From assembly GCF_963678635.1 (NCBI RefSeq), contig NC_087069.1, positions 2,552,166-2,616,165 of the forward strand: a DNA stretch of 64,000 bases, written 5' to 3'. Shown in pieces: positions 51,349 to 59,800 of this stretch. Numbering within the stretch: the stretch's first letter is position 1; each line of letters opens with the position of its first letter. The stretch is from Symsagittifera roscoffensis. Taxonomy: Eukaryota; Xenacoelomorpha; Acoela; Convolutidae. The notes under the pieces were generated by a model. The model had not been told where the DNA came from. It saw only the letters and a list, made by a program, of their open reading frames with translations, and made no database searches. The position numbers were made by a program, and so were the translations under genes.

Positions 51349-51825
51349 TAAGTGCGGATTCCGGACATCCAGCCGATGGGACTTCAAGCCGAATCGTAAA
51401 ATTAGGGAGTTCAAGCCGAACAGTTCCTATAAACTCGTGAAATATGATTAATTTGAAAATTTTTTTGAAGAAGTTCTGAATTTCATAATCTTTCTTCACA
51501 AGCTATTGGCGTTGTGCACAAAATTTAAGCCTCCAAATGAGGCTTCGGAAATTTGAAAAGTAAAACATGGTTGAAGGCATTTTTCATGTTTTTGATTTAT
51601 GGATTTCAAAAAACGGGCTGATGTTATTAACGGATGCCAATCACAAGTGGTGCATTGTCATGAATAACGTTTATTATGGACTAAACTTGCCAAAATTTTT
51701 GAAAAACAACGTTTTACAGATGATAAAATAGTGTTTTGAGGAGCTTGTAAAGTTTTAATTTCGGCTTGAAATCCCTTCGGCTTGAAGTCCCGTCGGCTTG
51801 TTGTCCTAGACCCACTAAGTGCGGA
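51349..51825. mobile_element. Small non-autonomous DNA transposon (MITE-like) with imperfect inverted repeats
   Basis: Inverted arms of about 31 bases lie at 51,363-51,393 and 51,776-51,806. They share the core GGGACTTCAAGCCGAA and agree at roughly 27 of 31 positions. A second, subterminal copy of the motif TTCAAGCCGAA occurs on each side (near 51,409 and, inverted, near 51,763). The 10-base direct repeat TAAGTGCGGA at 51,349-51,358 and 51,816-51,825 could be a target-site duplication, although 4 and 9 bases separate it from the arms. The interior has no transposase. The superfamily is not recognised. Confidence 0.65.
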
Positions 51826-52030
51826 ATCAAAAATTGAACAGCGATCGTTTACAATCTTAAGAAAAACTTTTAAGATTTTGAGCAAGAAAATTTTCAATTT
51901 AGACGTTTTGACGCCAAAATAATTGTTTATTTTGCAGTTGCAGACATTTTGGAGCCAAAATTGGAGTGATTTTCTTCTCTAAAAACGTTGCTTTTCAAAA
52001 ATTTAGGCATTTTTAGTCCATTATAAGCGT

Positions 52031-52525
52031 TGTGAGTTAGGACCGAAGTGTAACTCATAGAGTAATTTCGGATAGGGTACACCGTCTGCTCGTCACGCTA
52101 TCTTATTTTCGGCCGGATAGATTCGTGCAACTTCTTAGTCTAATACCGATCCTAATCTTACTCTTATACTATCTAGTCTCAGGTTGTTTAACTAGTCTCT
52201 GCTAGGCTCAATAGATCTAGGGTATACTGGTTTATTGCGGCTGCTGAAGTGCTCGGGAGAGTCCAACTAATTTCTAAGTTAAATTCAAATCTCTCTGGTG
52301 CTGAAATTACAAGTAACTTCAGCACTTACAAATAAGTGGGTTGTTAGTTAGATGGATCATGATTGGTTAATATTAAATACTTTACATTGGTAAAACATTT
52401 AATTTATCCAATCATAAAATGTAGTTTAGATCAGGTTCCACCCATCCGGGTTTTACAGAGTTTTTTAGAATAGTTCTTCTGCAATTCGAAGGATGGATGA
52501 TGGACGTTGGTGTTTGGCGAACATC
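52031..52525 (-). repeat. Candidate 3' LTR of the retroelement (boundaries tentative)
   Basis: On the minus strand a purine-rich tract (AAAAGAGGAAACGGAAGAAAA, about 52,530-52,550, a plausible polypurine tract) is followed by a TG-started segment. That segment carries CCAAT-type motifs, an AATAAA at 52,232-52,237 and an end such as CCTAACTCACA near 52,031, after which the sequence takes on host-like AT-rich character. A strong hairpin lies at 52,298-52,325. Without the partner LTR the ends cannot be confirmed. Alternative CA/TG ends within tens of bases are possible. Confidence 0.3.
52298..52325. other. Near-perfect 13-bp hairpin
   Basis: GTGCTGAA, then ATTAC-AA-GTAAC, then TTCAGCAC form a stem of 13 base pairs with one A/C mismatch and a two-base loop (a tight turn, so a cruciform or larger effective loop is likely). 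It lies in the candidate LTR. It may be a regulatory dyad or an RNA structure near the poly(A) site. Confidence 0.6.
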
Positions 52526-53978
52526 ATAATTTTCTTCCGTTTCCTCTTTTGTTAGGGAAGTTCCAGGAAGTTGGAGTTAGAGACATAAGACGTTGTGTTC
52601 TTCTTGTGACAACGACTAAGTCTTTGCAACAAACTCAAATCTGATTTCAGAATGGTTTGCTATGTCAGGTTTTTCTGTTCTTCGTGGAGAACTTCTTTTG
52701 TGTCTGATTTAGTTTGGGAATGGCGTGGAGATTGTGCGTGGAGGGGATGCCTGGTTACTCGGATCTGTACGTATACTTGAACATCGAGGTGGTCATTGGT
52801 CTAGTTCAATGAAGTCCTTTTCTGCGAGGTCAAGTCGTACTCTAAATCCTTTGAGTTGTGATTGTGAGCGGCATATCGATTGTAGTTGGTCATTCTCTCT
52901 CGAGTGTAGTGGGGTCGTCTTGTCTTTTGATGTTCGTCCTTGGTGTTGTATTCTGATCTATATATTGCATCATGTGATTTTACATTTTATAAAACTTTTA
53001 TTAGTTTAATATTTTTTAATAATGATTTTAGTTAGTTGTTTTCACAAAAGCTTTTTGTTTTAGTTCGGTTATTTTGAAGAGTTACTCACACTTGAGTAGC
53101 TCTTATTAAAAATAGTGGTGTGGTCACAAAGCGTGGATGTAGCGCGGTGGGTTAGGCCGGCTATAGAGCATGCTCAGGACGTCCTTCCTGGTGGGTTAGG
53201 CCAGGAGTGGGAGTATGATTTCATGCGGTTTTTGTGAGGGGTCCTGTTATGTGACAACGTTTTATGTTGAGTTTGTTGTGGTCTTACTTATGTTTTGTTG
53301 GTTGTGTCCTTTTTTCAAAAATCAAATTGTTTGTGGTATGGGTTTGTCTTTCGACTTTTTTGTGTTTTATTATTTCTTTCTTAGACTTTATAATAGTCTT
53401 CAAAAGAATAAATTATCCAGTTTTAAACTGGGTTAATCCGGTTTGGGTACCGTTGGTTTCTTTTTCTAAGTCATGCTGTTATTCTATGATTTGTGGTATT
53501 TAGTAAGCTGCGTTGGTTAGTTTTGTTTAGTATATGATTCCTTTCCAACCGGGTTAAAGGAAAGTTTGAAACATGTTATTATATGTTAGAGTTGTTGAGT
53601 GTGAAAACTTGAAACTGAAATTCATTATTTTAAACAATTCTTCGTGGGCGAGCTGTGCGAGTGTGGATAGAATTTCTGTGCGAATGAATGAAAATATCAA
53701 AAGGTTAGTACTGCATTTGCATTTATTTAATTTACTACATAGAATTTAGAAATTTACTGCTAGTCATGGGGGAATATTAAGATACAAATTTTCATCATAA
53801 TTAGATTTACTGCTTGTGGGGGAAAATTTTAGAATTGAATTTACTGCATTGGTATTAAATTTATAAATTTATAAGTGTAAGAGATTAATAGAATTTTTGA
53901 AATCTGTTTGATGAAATTTGCGATTTTTATTTGTCTTTTGTGGTTTTTGTAGGTGATCGTCGGATGAAGGCTAAAAAT
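52526..53978 (-). other. Long non-coding 3' region of the retroelement
   Basis: About 1.45 kb between the 601-aa ORF's downstream intron and the candidate LTR. No coherent minus-strand frame is visible. It contains a strong branch point and acceptor at 53,708-53,676. Short direct repeats around GCAGTAAAT on the minus strand (plus-strand ATTTACTGC near 53,751, 53,806 and 53,840) are each close to CCCCCA. Plus-strand open frames here are short and have no recognisable domain. Confidence 0.45.
53676..53708 (-). promoter_or_regulatory. Predicted branch point plus 3' splice site
   Basis: On the minus strand TACTAAC (53,708-53,702) is followed by a pyrimidine-leaning stretch and ends in TTCGCACAG with AG at 53,677-53,676. 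The spacing of about 26 bases is ideal. Candidate donors upstream are several GTAAAT motifs at about 53,757-53,846. None is as strong as the donor at 54,057. Confidence 0.45.
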
Positions 53979-54057
53979 CTAAAGAAAACATGAATAAAGT
54001 ATGGTGAGTTTTTTAATATTTTAATTAGTTAGTAATATTCATTTAATTCATACTTAC
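53979..54057 (-). other. Predicted 79-nt spliceosomal intron directly after the 601-aa ORF stop
   Basis: Two bases... the stop TAA is followed immediately by CAG|GTAAGTATG, the donor beginning at 54,057. TACTAAC, a perfect consensus branch point, lies at 54,034-54,028. The acceptor TGTTTTCTTTAG ends at 53,979. All three signals match consensus in a 79-nt span on the coding strand. The intron sits three nucleotides after the stop codon, close enough that an exon junction there would normally not trigger nonsense-mediated decay (general knowledge). Its presence implies that the element's 3' transcripts are spliced. Confidence 0.7.
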
Positions 54058-54060
54058 CTG

Positions 54061-55866
54061 TTAGTCGTCGGGGAAAAAACCGTGGGGGAAGATGTCGTGA
54101 ATTAGTTCTGAAGTTGTTAGTAGTTTAGCTAAGATGCGGATGATATTTTTAGTTTGAAGCAGTGGCCAAAGCAATTGAAGTGCCTTGATAGTGGTTAGTT
54201 CTTCAGTGCCAACTGCAAACTCATAAGGTGTGTTTTGGATTAGATTATATAATTTGTGATTGAATTTAGTGTTGTGGATGAATTCTAAAATTGGGATTTC
54301 TATGGGTTGTACAAACTCGTGCGGGATAAGGAAGGGTCGGGATTCTTCGGCGTTGAAGGTCTTGGTAATGGGACAGAAGATGTACATTTGGGTTATGGGG
54401 TCATAATTACGAAGAATACCATGGAGGTTAGTGTCTTTAATACAATATGTGAAATTTAGGAAAAATGGTGAAGTGTATTTGGAATTAATGAATTGAAAAC
54501 GATGGTGTGGTTGTCTAGAGGGTGTGTGTAGGTCAAAGTGATTTTGGATGAAACGATAATAACTATATGTGTGGGTTTGTTTAGTGCGCAACATAATATC
54601 GTGTGAGCAGTGTAAATCTCTTTCGTGTGGTGCAAGGAAATGAAAGGTTAGTGAAAATATTTGGAAGCGTTCTTTAAAACTTTCGTATGCTTGTGTGTCT
54701 GTTAGTGCTTCTGAAATAATGTGATCAAACTTTCGGTCGAAGATGTTTAGTGTGAATGTATATGGTGTCTTGATGAAAAATTTCTCGGTAATTTGTGGAT
54801 TAGCGAAGCGATCGTCGTCTAAGAATTGATCTTGGTTAGCTCTGATGATGTTGTGATCATAGTATTCGAGTGTATATTCGTTAGCTCTAGGTGCAGTGTG
54901 TGTTTTTAGTGATTTTTTATATCCAACGTAAGTAAATTGTCTAGGTGTTAGTGGTGTAGTGAGTCGATATAGCATGTCTGTATTTCGCTCTATATCGATG
55001 TGAGTGTTAGATAATGGTAAGCAAAGAGGGTTAGTGAAATGATAATATGAGGTCCAAGAGAGAGTGGGCATTAAAACGTATTCATCTACGAAGTTGCGTG
55101 TTTCGTTAGTGTCGTGGGGGGTGTTTAAGGTGTATTGTGGGAATGAGGGTAAGGTGATGGCTAAAAATTCTTTTGTGTTAGTATGCTTGGGGTGGTTGAT
55201 GTATTCACGGGCTGTTCCTGTTTTTGCTGGGAAAGGATGGTTGGGGAACTTTCTTTTAAAAGTGCGGTAAGCTCTATTAGTGTTGAGTGAAGATTCAGTT
55301 GATGTGGATGATGGTGCTAGTGATTCAGTATAAGTTGAAGAGGGTGTAGGGGTAGGGGGGTTGGATGAATTTATTGTGGAGGAGATTTGATTTATGGTTG
55401 GGGTATTAAGGTGGTAGGGTTGTTGTTGAAGGGTAATAAAATTATCTAGCTCTGGGGAGATTCGGGGGGTGTCTGGAGAATGAGATGATTGGTCAGAATG
55501 GTATGAGGAATAGGTTGGGGTAACTTGGGAAGCATAAGAGGGTGTGGGAGTAATTGGGTCAGGGTTATTGGATAATATGGGTTGAAAAGGGGGTTGAGAA
55601 AAATTAGAAGAGTTATGAAAATTATTGGATGGGGATGGTTCTGAGTCGGCGAATTCATCGGGGGTTTCAATATTCGGGTTATTTAGCTGTGAGATGGAGT
55701 ATAAAACTGAGATGTGTGAATTAGTGTCGGAATTCATGCCTGATGTTACATTACTAGATGGAAAATCGGGTGGCGGAAAAGCAAAAAGTGGTATTATTGG
55801 GATTGGAGAGGTAAGATTGGTTGGGTGGGAATTTGATCGGTGTAGTGATCCAAGTTGGCGGCTCAT
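54061..55866 (-). CDS. Orphan 601-aa ORF downstream of env, retroelement-encoded
   Basis: I do not recognise this protein. Residues 1 to about 200 are low-complexity, rich in Pro, Ser, Thr and Asn and probably disordered. Residues about 205-601 look globular: aromatic-rich, His-rich, few cysteines, with motifs such as EYVLMPTLSWTSYYHF and FQIFSLTFHFLAPHERD. There is no signal peptide, membrane segment, zinc knuckle or protease/polymerase motif, so it does not look like a standard Gag. The ATG at 55,866 lies 6 nt after the env stop and in the same frame. Initiation there or amber readthrough from env are both possible. The stop TAA is followed at once by a strong splice donor. The length and intact frame argue for selection. 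It may be a structural, regulatory or accessory protein of the element. Confidence 0.8.
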   Translation of the reverse strand: MSRQLGSLHRSNSHPTNLTSPIPIIPLFAFPPPDFPSSNVTSGMNSDTNSHISVLYSISQLNNPNIETPDEFADSEPSPSNNFHNSSNFSQPPFQPILSNNPDPITPTPSYASQVTPTYSSYHSDQSSHSPDTPRISPELDNFITLQQQPYHLNTPTINQISSTINSSNPPTPTPSSTYTESLAPSSTSTESSLNTNRAYRTFKRKFPNHPFPAKTGTAREYINHPKHTNTKEFLAITLPSFPQYTLNTPHDTNETRNFVDEYVLMPTLSWTSYYHFTNPLCLPLSNTHIDIERNTDMLYRLTTPLTPRQFTYVGYKKSLKTHTAPRANEYTLEYYDHNIIRANQDQFLDDDRFANPQITEKFFIKTPYTFTLNIFDRKFDHIISEALTDTQAYESFKERFQIFSLTFHFLAPHERDLHCSHDIMLRTKQTHTYSYYRFIQNHFDLHTPSRQPHHRFQFINSKYTSPFFLNFTYCIKDTNLHGILRNYDPITQMYIFCPITKTFNAEESRPFLIPHEFVQPIEIPILEFIHNTKFNHKLYNLIQNTPYEFAVGTEELTTIKALQLLWPLLQTKNIIRILAKLLTTSELIHDIFPHGFFPDD

Positions 55867-55872
55867 CGTGGG

Positions 55873-58482
55873 CTAAAAAAAATGATTATTTTGAGACTGA
55901 AAAGCGGTGGTATGGGGTTGTTCAATAATTTGTTCATAAGTATTATCATCTTGTGACTGGTGTGTCATTATATGTTGAATGGGACTTTGTGATGTGGTGA
56001 GTCGAAAATTTGGATTATGTGTGATGGCTAAGTTTCGAAAATTTCGTGGGACTAGGGATAATGGATGGTTATTTGGTAGGGCTGGTAATTGTGGTGCCGT
56101 TGGCGTTATGTCTACATTGTTATGTTCTTCGTCGTATGTATTTTGTCGTGTTGTTATTTTTGTGTTATATTCTTTTATTTGTGCGTCTAAAAGAATTTTG
56201 TTTATAGATGTAGAAAAGATTCCAAAAAATCCTGCAAATAGTATGCGTGCTACACTTGCTTGTCTGTTTACTTGTGTGTGTATAGCACATGTGTTGTAGA
56301 TTCCTTTTAAAAGTGAGAAAAGAAATCCAATAAAGTTAAACATTGCGTATAAAATAGTCAATTTTTCTAAGATGTAGTAGGGCCATCCTAGAAAATCGAG
56401 GATCTCATTTTTGAGTGTAACAAAGCTAAAAATGTTAATTGGTGATATATCTTGGGGACGGTATTTTTCACCGTTTAGATATATATAATCTTTAATGTCT
56501 TTAAAATATCCGCTATAGTCTTGCGTGTAGATATCGGCAAATCCTGCGGTTTCTGCAAGTTTGCGTAAATTTTGGTCTATTGATTGTCTTTGTATAGTGT
56601 CCATTTGTGTTAATAATTCTTGAAATTGTTGTGTTCTAATGTGATGTTGAATATCTGATTTTGAATAGATTCCTATTGATTGTAAGTCTATATTTGGGTT
56701 TCGAGCAATAGCGCGAATGCTTTCTGGTGAAAATTTTTTGAGTGATTGCATTAATGTGGGATATGGAGTGAGAAGATAATATTTATTTTCATCAGGGTTT
56801 AGTTGTACTACATTGTGGCTGTTTTCTGATCCACATGGGACTGCGGTATCCCAGAAATAGGTTCTTCGTGAAAGTGTATCCACGAAATGTACTTTATTCT
56901 TATAAAAGATAGGGATTCTTTTATAACATCGTTTATCTTCAAAAACGTATAGTGGTGATACTTTTTTAGTACAAGTATAAAACCATAAGATGTTTCCTTC
57001 ATAGTCTAAAAAATTTGATCTATTTCCAGATAATAAGTATCCTGCATAGGGTATTTTTAATACTGCTAATGCAAGTGATTGTAATATTTGTGTTCTTTCT
57101 AATTCGCATAATTGGTGTAGTGTTTCTAATTCGGAGAGTGACATTTCTTGAAAAATTCGGCTAATTGTATAATCTAGTTTCATATCTAAATGAATATCAT
57201 AGTGGATATTACCGAAATATGTAGTATTCATTAGTGATAATTCTTGTAAGCGTGTGCTTCTGGTGTCCTGAGGTTTTAGATGTCCACCAGGTTGTCCGTT
57301 GCTTTTTTGAAAATTAACTGGTATATAGGATGTTCCTTCGTTTAAAGGATGACCTGTGGCATATGGGTCGATTTTTATTTTTCCAGTGGTCATGTCGAAT
57401 CCTTTTTCGTATTCAACTAATATTTCAGAGTATTGTGTTCTGTGAAGTGGATTCCTGTATTTACATGCAAGTTCTGTTTCTTGATATATTTGAAAACGTG
57501 TCAATTTGTTTTCTATATTGTCTATGTTTCTAAAATTAGAACTTAGTTTTCGTGATGGATGGACTTGTTCATATGGAATTGATTGTATAAAATATTTTTC
57601 GTGAAATTTTATCATACGAGCGTGTATTTTTGCTACTTGAAATGTTGTACATGTATCTTCGGGGAACCAAACAATTGTTGCTTGTGTTCTCGTTGTAGGG
57701 TCGCAATAACCTTGATCATTTTTACAAGGTAATCGGATTCCTTGATAGATCATTGTATTATCTGATAAATCTCGTGTTAGTTGTATTTTTTCGAGTTGTA
57801 TTTTCCAATCGAAAAACATTATTTCTTGGTATCCTTTATTTTTTGTGTTTGCTTTGCAGTTTGATGGGTCATTTATACCAATGTGTGTTATCCAATGTTT
57901 ATCGTGTAGGTCATAGGTTAATCGTCCGTGTGCGCCGTTATACGGGTATTTTTCGTCTAGTTTTATATGTCCTTGGTGTCTTTCAAGTTGTGATTGATGT
58001 ACAGAGTCTGAAAAAACTTGAAAATTAACTAATTTTCGTTGGGAGTTTTTATTTTGTGTGATGTTTAGTCTTAGTAATTCATTTTTACAATCGTCGGGAT
58101 TGAGATGTAAAAGACGTTCTATATTACTTTGATAGAATGATTCATGGTCAAGTCGGTTTTTGTTTCCATTCGAGACTTGTGAACAATGTACTTTCTTTTC
58201 GGAAAATGTTGCTGTGAATTTATAACCTGTAACTGTTGTTGCTCGGGCTTTTGAATAGAGTGTTGCTATTACATCTGTGGTTTCTATAGCTTGTGGTTCT
58301 GTTTCACATTGTGATACTTGATTTATTGCATATTTATGTAGTGTTTTTTGTTCATTTTCTTCACAATCGTAATGTGTTACTAGTAAATCTTGTGGTCCTG
58401 TACGAGGAGAAGGGTTTATGTTTTGATTTGAGATTACTAGAAAAGGGAGTTGGAGAAAAATTAATAATTTTAGAATATACAT
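55873..58482 (-). CDS. env: Envelope-like transmembrane glycoprotein, 869 aa
   Basis: The protein has a hydrophobic N-terminal signal (residues 1-18, MYILKLLIFLQLPFLVIS) and a long cysteine-containing ectodomain with three N-glycosylation sequons (NIT, NTT, NRS). A conserved-looking central block holds GYLLSGNRSNFL near 481, CYKRIPIFY near 519 and FVDTLSRRTY near 533. A helical heptad-like region spans about 610-645, and a membrane anchor about 703-725. A second hydrophobic stretch at 745-760 and a polar tail follow. The tail contains PTAP at 794-797 (56,103-56,092), the motif class that recruits ESCRT for budding. The central block resembles, from memory, fusion glycoproteins of arthropod negative-strand RNA viruses (chuvirus-like, class III) that LTR elements have captured more than once. 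I see no furin-type surface/transmembrane split of errantivirus Env. The start overlaps the preceding frame by 13 nt, and the gene ends in TAG. The frame is intact. Confidence 0.85.
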   Translation of the reverse strand: MYILKLLIFLQLPFLVISNQNINPSPRTGPQDLLVTHYDCEENEQKTLHKYAINQVSQCETEPQAIETTDVIATLYSKARATTVTGYKFTATFSEKKVHCSQVSNGNKNRLDHESFYQSNIERLLHLNPDDCKNELLRLNITQNKNSQRKLVNFQVFSDSVHQSQLERHQGHIKLDEKYPYNGAHGRLTYDLHDKHWITHIGINDPSNCKANTKNKGYQEIMFFDWKIQLEKIQLTRDLSDNTMIYQGIRLPCKNDQGYCDPTTRTQATIVWFPEDTCTTFQVAKIHARMIKFHEKYFIQSIPYEQVHPSRKLSSNFRNIDNIENKLTRFQIYQETELACKYRNPLHRTQYSEILVEYEKGFDMTTGKIKIDPYATGHPLNEGTSYIPVNFQKSNGQPGGHLKPQDTRSTRLQELSLMNTTYFGNIHYDIHLDMKLDYTISRIFQEMSLSELETLHQLCELERTQILQSLALAVLKIPYAGYLLSGNRSNFLDYEGNILWFYTCTKKVSPLYVFEDKRCYKRIPIFYKNKVHFVDTLSRRTYFWDTAVPCGSENSHNVVQLNPDENKYYLLTPYPTLMQSLKKFSPESIRAIARNPNIDLQSIGIYSKSDIQHHIRTQQFQELLTQMDTIQRQSIDQNLRKLAETAGFADIYTQDYSGYFKDIKDYIYLNGEKYRPQDISPINIFSFVTLKNEILDFLGWPYYILEKLTILYAMFNFIGFLFSLLKGIYNTCAIHTQVNRQASVARILFAGFFGIFSTSINKILLDAQIKEYNTKITTRQNTYDEEHNNVDITPTAPQLPALPNNHPLSLVPRNFRNLAITHNPNFRLTTSQSPIQHIMTHQSQDDNTYEQIIEQPHTTAFQSQNNHFF

Positions 58483-59603
58483 GTGTATGATAATCCTGAG
58501 TATGGATTATAAAATGTAATGTAGCCAATTGTGTTTTTGGTATATCTGTCGTATTTGTATATTACTTCAGTAGTTATAAACGGTGGTGGTAGTGATTGAG
58601 CTGTTATGTTAGGTGGATTTAGTGGGTAGGGATGTTGGGTAATATTATTTAACTTAACTGTGATTTCAAACTTTAATTGTAAACTGTTTTGTTGGAGTAT
58701 TTGAATATTGTGATCACGGATATCGTTGTGAATATCTTGGCGATATTGTAATCTATTAAGTGCCTAGTTATGAAGGCGGTTACTTTCTTGATGTTGTCCA
58801 AATAATGGTGGAGGTGCTGTGAATGTATTCCAATCTAGTCTTAAAGGAATATTTATTGATGATTGTTCTCGATATCTGGCGTCGAGATTATTTGGAAAGT
58901 TTAAGTTAAAGGGTGGTGGTGAAAACTGGCTTATTGATGGTGTTGATGGTAGTGATAATGTTTCTGGTAGTGATGAGGATGTTGTTGTATCCGTAGAAAT
59001 ATCTATGGGGTCATTGACTAAATTTGGTTCACCTTGTGTAAATGAATGTGTAGTCCAATATGGTAGTCGCGATGCCTGGTTTGGGGGGTTAAAGGGATTT
59101 TCACGTATTTGTTCAGATGTTGGTGTTGAACCTAAGTAATCTGATGGTAGGCTTGAGGTGCTACGTTGTGAAAGAAGCGTAGGGGTTTCTGGTAATATAC
59201 CAATGGGGTTTTCTGGAGTGTTTTGTGATGGGGATTGAGGTATATCAAAATGAACTCGGGGAGTTTGAAAATTTTTGTTTCGTCGAGGATGTATAATTTG
59301 TCTATTTATTTCGACTGTATTTTGGCTTTGACTAGAATTTCTTATTCTACTTAGTTCTTGTGGTAGTGTTGGGTATAGGTTATATGTTGGTTCGCTTAAA
59401 GGTGCTTGTCGTTGGACTGGTTCTAGTGGTTCTGATAAACGAGTATGTCGTTCTTCAAAAGTGTATGGATTGTCTTGAAAAGAAATTCGTGTAGACGTTT
59501 GAGGATTTTGAGTAGTTGAAGGTGGTGTTTGGTTATCTTGGGATGATGTCGGTGAAGACTGATGCTGTGACTGTTGGGTAGCAATTTTTGATGGTTTTTT
59601 GAA
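58470..59603 (-). CDS. AUG-less open frame with one in-frame amber codon, upstream of env
   Basis: The minus strand is open for 279 codons from 59,603 (just after TAA TAA at 59,609-59,604), has a TAG at 58,766-58,764, and stays open for 97 more codons to a TAA that overlaps the env start by 13 nt. There is no methionine codon in any of the 376 sense codons. The first about 225 residues are Pro/Ser/Thr/Gln-rich and disordered-looking. Then come DARYREQSSINIPLRLDW and, after the amber, a folded-looking segment ending GYITFYNPYSGLSYTCIF. The codon use and A/C-rich composition match the neighbouring real genes. Likely modes are a spliced exon (AG acceptors at CCCAACAG and CATCAG near 59,571-59,559), non-AUG initiation, or readthrough at the amber. 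An inactivating mutation is possible. No family is recognised. Confidence 0.6.
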
Positions 59604-59611
59604 TTATTACT

Positions 59612-59800
59612 TTAGTGAGAAATTTTGTGTTTATTATAATATTCTTCCAAAAAAAGAATTAGAAGGACTGTTGCTAGGGCAAATGTGAGGATTGCTTTCT
59701 TTATACATTTACAGATGGTCAAAATGAGGGATGATAAAAATGTTATGAAAATTACAAACAATAAAAAAATATCGGTTCTACTGAAAATTGTTCGTATCAT
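59612..59800 (-). CDS. Small two-helix membrane protein, 62 aa
   Basis: A 62-residue, highly hydrophobic protein with two probable membrane helices (about residues 10-30 and 36-52). They are separated by a short basic, cysteine-containing turn (CKCIKK), and a polar tail ends in HKISH. Its ATG overlaps the stop of the preceding 76-aa ORF as ATGA (59,800-59,797), the geometry of coupled termination-reinitiation. It sits between pol and the AUG-less frame on the same strand. Size and topology resemble viral membrane accessory proteins or viroporins in general. No homology is recognised, so the function is unknown. Confidence 0.5.
   Translation of the reverse strand: MIRTIFSRTDIFLLFVIFITFLSSLILTICKCIKKAILTFALATVLLILFLEEYYNKHKISH

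Noticed and set aside
52725-53503. Plus-strand open frames of 73-94 codons left of the orphan ORF
   Set aside because: Opposite to the element's sense strand, no domain, and produced by the T/G-rich composition of that strand.
54061-55866. The 601-aa ORF as Gag
   Set aside because: It lies after env, has no zinc knuckle or major-homology-like motif, and Gag is expected upstream of pol beyond the window.
58819-59139. 106-aa plus-strand open frame
   Set aside because: Antisense to the AUG-less minus-strand frame, which is longer and fits the operon-like order.
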